From Phoronis pallida (lineage: Eukaryota; Phoronida; Phoronidae), in contig JAOXYC010215128.1 of the NCBI GenBank assembly GCA_028565715.1, positions 1-11,180 on the forward strand: a DNA stretch of 11,180 bases, written 5' to 3'. Within the stretch, counting starts at the first letter, position 1. Each line of letters starts with the position of its first letter. The notes below the pieces were generated by a model. The model saw only the letters and a program-made list of their open reading frames with translations, ran no database searches and was not told the DNA's origin. Positions 1 through 6,400 of this stretch are shown in pieces. The position numbers and the translations under genes are program-made.

Positions 1-287
1 TCACAATAAATTGATAAAATTCTATCAAACCTCGTGCTCGCTTTAATGTAATGGCAAAATCCAGCGTATGATGCACACAGAGAGAGAGAGAGATTGATCC
101 GTTAATAAAAGCCATGGGAGACCATGGAATTTATCTGATGTTTGTTGAAAAACTGCTGCAAGACGAACAAGACTAATTGTTCCTCCAGATGACCATTAAA
201 GTACGGATATCGGTGAAAGATCATTAGTTCAGATTCTGATAACTGTGAAAGTATTTGATAGATTGTTTCACTGCTATCTGATCTTAC
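1..287 (-). other. Start of the intron after exon 15
   Basis: Intronic sequence following the donor at 287. It holds a short (AG)7 microsatellite at 79-92 and a direct repeat of the palindrome CCATGG at 112-117 and 122-127. No exon is recognisable. Confidence 0.7.
79..92. repeat. (AG)7 microsatellite
   Basis: Seven perfect AG dinucleotides preceded by a short CA run. Confidence 0.9.
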
Positions 288-404
288 CACAGCCAAACTC
301 ATCTGTTCCATCACCACAATCGTCGTCAACGTCACATGTCCACGTCTGCGGTATGCAACGGCGATTACGACATGTAAACTCATCGGGGGCACATGTACGT
401 GCGG
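288..404 (-). CDS. LRP2: Exon 15: LA repeat 11
   Basis: The acceptor GTTTACAG precedes 404 and the donor G|GTAAGA ends the exon at 288; 117 nt, phase 1 to phase 1. One canonical LA repeat runs from [10 protein letters not shown] to EFGC, with [15 protein letters not shown]. The next exon lies beyond position 1. Confidence 0.93.
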
Positions 405-3400
405 CTGTAAACACAAATAAGGTCAAAATAAAATCAATGTGAAATCATAGGATGCTTTGGTTGATAATGAGACGACATATAATATTCTTGAAATAAAATT
501 GAACGAAAATAGCCTCGAAAAATTCTGATGGCCATTTTTGTAACATTTTTCTTACCAGAAGCCAATGTCTGGATGGTCTGAACACTCCAAAAATATCAAG
601 GCTTTAGTCCTCTTCAGGCCTAGGTGACACATAAGACCACCACAAAAAAATGCCACAGCCTCCTGTCTCTTGGCCTACTTTAATGTTTGGTTTCCATACA
701 AGAAGGAAGTTTTATATGTTTTGACCAAGAGGAAGACCAATTTTACAAATTAGAGAAACATGCATAAATGTCTCAATTCTTATATGCCATCCTTCAATAA
801 CTTGCGGAGTACACCGTACCATCAACAAAACTAACCACATGTGGATGTCAATTCATCCGATCCATCAGTACAGTCCTCCTCCGTGTCACATTGCCGGCTC
901 GCAGGAATACATTCACCACTTGAGCACTTAAACTGATAATCTTGACATGGTTGACTGGCGCAGTCACGCTCATCGGAACCATCTCCGCAGTCATCGATAC
1001 CGTCACATATCTGCCACGGGAACGTACAGTTCTGATTGTCGCACATGTATTGTCCTCGCCGACACACAGATGGCGCTACAGGGGGAAGAACAAATTTTGT
1101 GTTGTGAATTAGAGTTGTATATGATCCTAGCAATGCGTAATTATCAACTTTTGAATGAGGTTGATTTAAAGTTGTGGTTTTCATTATGAATTGAATTTTA
1201 TCACAGTCATATAAAACCTTCGCTTTTCTCAGAAACCTACATCCATGCAACTGACTTGATGAAATATTAGGCATAAGAAAATATAAACAAAACTGTGTTT
1301 TCAATAATGTCGAAGGAAGTAATAATTGAAGTTTGGCAATGGAAAATGATCAAGTTTTTTAAAGGTTACAGATGAGACGCTGTTCTTCAATAGGTGGTAA
1401 TTTTACACTATACTCATAAGTAGCAATATCTCAATCTGAAGTGAAACAAATTGACTCACGACAATCAGTAGGTTCGTCTGACCCATCCTTGCAGTCTTTC
1501 TCCCCGTCACATTTCCATAGGAGGGGGATACAGCGATCGTCTGTCACACCACATCTGAACTGGCGAGAGGTGCAGTTGGCAAAGCATGTCTTGCTGTCTG
1601 GTCCAAGAACGAAGAAGTCGGGACACTGGCAGGAGAAGGTTGCGCCACCAGGGGAAATGAGACACAGGTGCGAGCATCCACCATTGTTGTCACCACAGGG
1701 ATTCTGACCTACATTCATTCGGAAATTGAAACAATAATTAAGTTTTTTTCTGTTGACGTAATGGGCTGTTTTTTTATACCAACTGAGACCTGAAGTAAAG
1801 TTCTGAATTTTTCTATATTTTTAAAGTCTATCCCTTTTGGCCAATAAAAGAATGAACAACTGTACAGTTTTAATTCTGCTGAACTCACCAGCGGGTTGCA
1901 GAAGAGGGTGAACCACAAGTATATCACCCGGATACTGAATAGTGTTAACGAGAGTGGTCCTGTTAGCCCCTGTGAATTTATTTGCCTTTTCTACGGTACG
2001 TGTGTCCATATCTGTCCAATACATCCAATCACCAAACACCGTCAGACCATACGGGTGCGGGACAGTACCGGACATCACCACATGGCGGTGCTGTCCACTG
2101 GCGTCTACAAATCTGTTAAGAACCAAATCATATTATAATGTGAGAAGTTATGCGTATTTGTCATGTAGTTATGGTAACAACCAATAGGTGGATTCAGATG
2201 TTTCGATGACAAAATGAATAAAGACTGAATTCAATTTTTTTTTAAAAACAATCTTGATTCCTTGTCAACCCATTTTTGTCAGATTTAATTTTTTTGAAAT
2301 GTGGACAGAATTTGGAAGAAATTAGAACACAAACTATTGACTATTTGTCATGTAGAACTTTAGATGATTTCCTATTTTATATACCTTACACATAAAGTGC
2401 GAAGTGCTTTAGAGTATTTCATGGATAAAGCGCTATATAAAGTCTATACATTGTCATTAAAATTATAATTATATTCATGAACAACTAACCTTGTCAAAAT
2501 GTTACAGCAGCAACTTACCAACAACTTTCATTAGCAAAATTTAACCATTTGACTTACTCAATCATATTCAGATGTGCGTCACACCACCAGATATTACCAG
2601 TCATATAATCAACAGCCAGACCATACGGCATGCCAAGACCACGGTCGACCAGCTTAGTGCGGGCTGTACCATCCATTCCCATACGACCAATGTATGGGGC
2701 TAGTCCCCCTGATGTCCAGTAGAGGTAGCTAATAGTGTAACAAAAAACAACATGAACGAAAAATAAAAAGTAACAAAATAAAATAATCATAAAATTTGAT
2801 TTTGTGGCAAATGCAATTACTTATAAAATTCTAAAGTGTAGAAAACAATTTTAAGTTAATTAGAATGGTTTGTGAGGTTCAAAGAGAAACGACTGTCTCA
2901 TGAATGTCAAACCTTTGTGATAAATGATACAAGATACATATTGAACAAAAGTCTCCTGATCATGTGTGCTATTAAGGGATTATTTCACACATCTATCAAA
3001 TGTAGCATGACATGAAGTACAGATCAAAGATTGAATTGGACGAAATATATATTAACAAGAAGAGAAGGACTTGTTGATATTTATTCAATAAATAAAATAA
3101 TATCTGTAATGTCCATCTCAATTTATGTAAGACTGGAAAAAATAAAACAAACATAGCTCAGACACCTACCCTTTAGTTGGATGTACTACGATAGATTCTG
3201 GATACGGAACCTCATCACTCGACAACTTGAAACGATTGGTCCCATTCAGCTCAGATACATACATCGCTTTAAGACTGTAGTCAACCCAGTAAAGCTTCCT
3301 AAAGAAGATAAGATTTCAATCTTTTAATAACTATTACTATAGGGAAAACACAACACATGTTTATGTCAATAATTTCATGATAATGTTCAATATTTTTAAA

Positions 3401-6400
3401 ATTATTTATTGACTATTAAAAATCATGGTGAAACTCTGTACAAATGATTGTTTCACGATATATGCAAGTAAAAATTGAAATATTAACATTATTAACCATA
3501 AATTATCGAAATTTCCCTTTAATCACATCTGATTAAATCATGCACAAGACAAATTTATTAGCATGTAATACTTCATGCAAAATGACCAATTCCATGCTGG
3601 AAAAGCCGTTACCGTAAGGGCCAAACAAAATAAGAAGAAAGTGCAACACGCACGACGAGTTAGCGTCGTCATTTCTCTCTAATTGCCGTATTACTGCTGT
3701 TATTTTTAGCACGGTCCAGTTGTTAAAACAATGGAAGCTCATAGGACACTATATTGAGATCCCTCAAGTGGTCTAATCGAGCGTGTTACGTTTGCCGTAG
3801 TCTTGCCGCTAATTGTTAGCGGCCTGATGACGACGAGAATTTGTTTTGACGCACTTTCGTCATATTTTATTTGACCTCTTCTGTATATGACAATGGCTTC
3901 CCATTAAAGTTTTGTCAATTCACCATCCAACCGGCTTGTTAGTGCCATTCAGGGCCATGCAACTAACAGTCGAGTCAAAACCGAGCAATCTGTATATTAG
4001 TAAAATTATTTTAATTCACCTTCCTATCCAGTCAACAGCTAGACCAGAAGCTGATGGTGTGTCATGCTTTATAATTATAGTTTTGTTAGTGCCATTCAGG
4101 GCCATGCGACTAACAGTCAAAGCTGAGCGATCTGTATAATATATCATCTTCTCTTTAAGATCCACATCCAGGGCCCAAACATGGCTGAAGCCTTGAGAAA
4201 CCAGAGAGTAGTAGGAACCGTCTGTTGTGAGGTTACGCACATAGTAGCGATTTGCAAACAAGAGATATGGGTCGATGGCTAGAAGGAAAAAATGATAGAA
4301 CACTGATTATTATAACTACAGTAATGTTAACAGTAATCAAGTCTTCTAAAAGAAACGAAAGCATTAATGGCTTTGAGAAAGTCCCCTTTGTGAATGACTT
4401 GTTTTGCAATGTGATGGTTGACTTCAGAGAACCATAGTCGAGTAAAGTTTTGAATATTTGGCAAGGATATTTGAACTAACTTCTAGGTTTCTTGCTGGTG
4501 TTTGACATCGCGAAACCTTAAAAATCAATAGATACAAAGTATTCTTGTGACATATCAACTTGTATCAAAAAAACTTACAGTCAATTTTCTTGCAAACTCG
4601 TTCATCACTGGGTTCCTTCTGGTAACCTGGTCCACACTTACAAGTATATGAGCCAATAGTGTTAACACAAATCTGACTACAAACACCAGCAATGTGGGTA
4701 CACTCATTCAAATCTGAAAATAAAACACAATTTAACATAGTGGGGTGAGAATACCACCTCATTTATTAACGAAAACAATATCTATCATTCTCCTGACGAA
4801 GGAAACAGCAAAGACTTCGGAAACATTGAGAAACCAATATTATTACCTGACAGGTATATTCATCTCTACATGGGATCAATGTTTGGCTCCAATTCGGCAT
4901 TGTCATTAGTCACTCCCAAATTTTTTGAACAACATTCACGAGCACCAACTAAATCACCTGACTTGTGACTCGTCTTTTCTCCTAAAGGTCGGTCAGACTC
5001 GTCCCAATTGCTCCCGAATTTCAAATTTATGTTCGAATTTGTGAAAGTGAGACAGAGCTTGACCAGAACAAAACCTGGAGAGTGCAAATTTGTACAGATT
5101 TTTTATCAAACTTTGCTTGGTTCACCATGAGGTCCAAATTTTCAAATTTCACAAACCTCTACAAGATCGCATGTCTGTTTGAAGCTGGAAGCCTGGGTTG
5201 CATTCACATCTGAAACTTGTCACTGTATTTATGCAAATCTGTTGACAGTCTGCAGGGTGAGTTGTGTTATCACATTCGTTCACATCTGAAAATAACAAAT
5301 TAATGTTGCATGAATTTTGAAACCGTTACACACAGCTAAAAATAGCAGTTTTTAGTTTTTTAACGAACACTGATTGCCCTACTAAATAATCCTTGCATAT
5401 ACTTAATAAGTGCTATAGGCATTTTATTTAGTTGAAGAGGCCCTTATTTGTTACTTTGAGAAAACATGTTTAGCTGATCATTTCCTTACCTGATGCTTCG
5501 TTAGGGAGAAATTTCAAAAGCCATAGCATCACAAAACATTGGGATCAGGCATTTATTTAGCTACATAAGTGCAGTTGTCAGAACATAAAACACCTTTTTG
5601 AAAGGAAATATCAAAGCTAAGATGCCTAATGTCAAAGTCATGGGCACTAGGGAGAATATGGTAAGCATAACAACTTGACTCACTGTCATTATGAGGACAC
5701 TAGGCAAGGTACTTAGCTCTGGTTATTGGTCAAATAAAAAATGTAAAACGACTGAAATTCAACTATTTCAACTTACTACAATGCTGTTCATCAGAGTTAT
5801 CGGGACAATCTGCTAACTTGTTACAAACTCTTTCATAATGTATACATGTGCCGTCGTTACAGCGGAACTGATTCCCGGGACATGTTGGCGTCTGGGTGAC
5901 TGAAAAAAATCTTTCACGTTAAAACTATGTTATAGCAGTCCATGTGAAAATTTCATTTTTGCAAAACTTAGTGTTCTTCCCGGCTAGCTGTATTTTCAAT
6001 GAAAGACGTGATTATTTTTCTCCAACTCGCCAAGATAATAATGGCAACTTCAGCAGCAGTCCATGTGCCACTCTTAGGCATTACAGCATTACAAAGAAAC
6101 ATTTTATAGAAGAAATGCAAAAACTGTCTAAAGAATTTGATACCACAGATGAATTGAATCGGCACTAACCACAGTCAACAGGTCTTTCATCTGATTGGTC
6201 CCAGCAGTCATTCTGCCCATCACACTGAAAATCTTTAGGTATGCACCGCTTGTTGGCACAGGTAAATTCATCTGGACTACATGGTAAGAAATCTAGAATG
6301 AAATGTACCAAAATTTAACCAAATCTGTACCAGAGGTTTACCAAATCCTTACAAAAACTTTACCTAACCTTTACCAAAAGTTTACCAGATTAATTGACCT

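Larger units (their letters stand above)
3299..4019 (-). other. Intron between exons 9 and 10
   Basis: 721 bp, phase 2, the longest complete intron in the window. It holds a candidate inverted-repeat element (3598-3903) and, directly beside it, a decayed partial copy of exon 9 (3924-3989). Confidence 0.85.

Noticed and set aside
556-674. A 39-codon minus-strand open stretch between AG and GTAAGA, as a possible extra exon
   Set aside because: It is open only in phase 0 in and phase 2 out, while both neighbouring exons need phase 1; read in phase 1 it meets a stop. No LDLR-family similarity.
2517-2557. Alternative donor GTAAGT 41 bases after the exon 11 donor
   Set aside because: Extending exon 11 to this site gives an in-frame stop after a few codons; the donor at 2557 keeps the propeller frame.
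3912-4139. Plus-strand ORF with an internal repeat (VPFRAM.LTV twice)
   Set aside because: It is the antisense shadow of exon 9 and its partial intronic copy.
5690-5730. GGCAAGGTACTT segment as a retroposon
   Set aside because: The similarity to common retroposon wording is too short and from memory only; no ends or tail can be defined.
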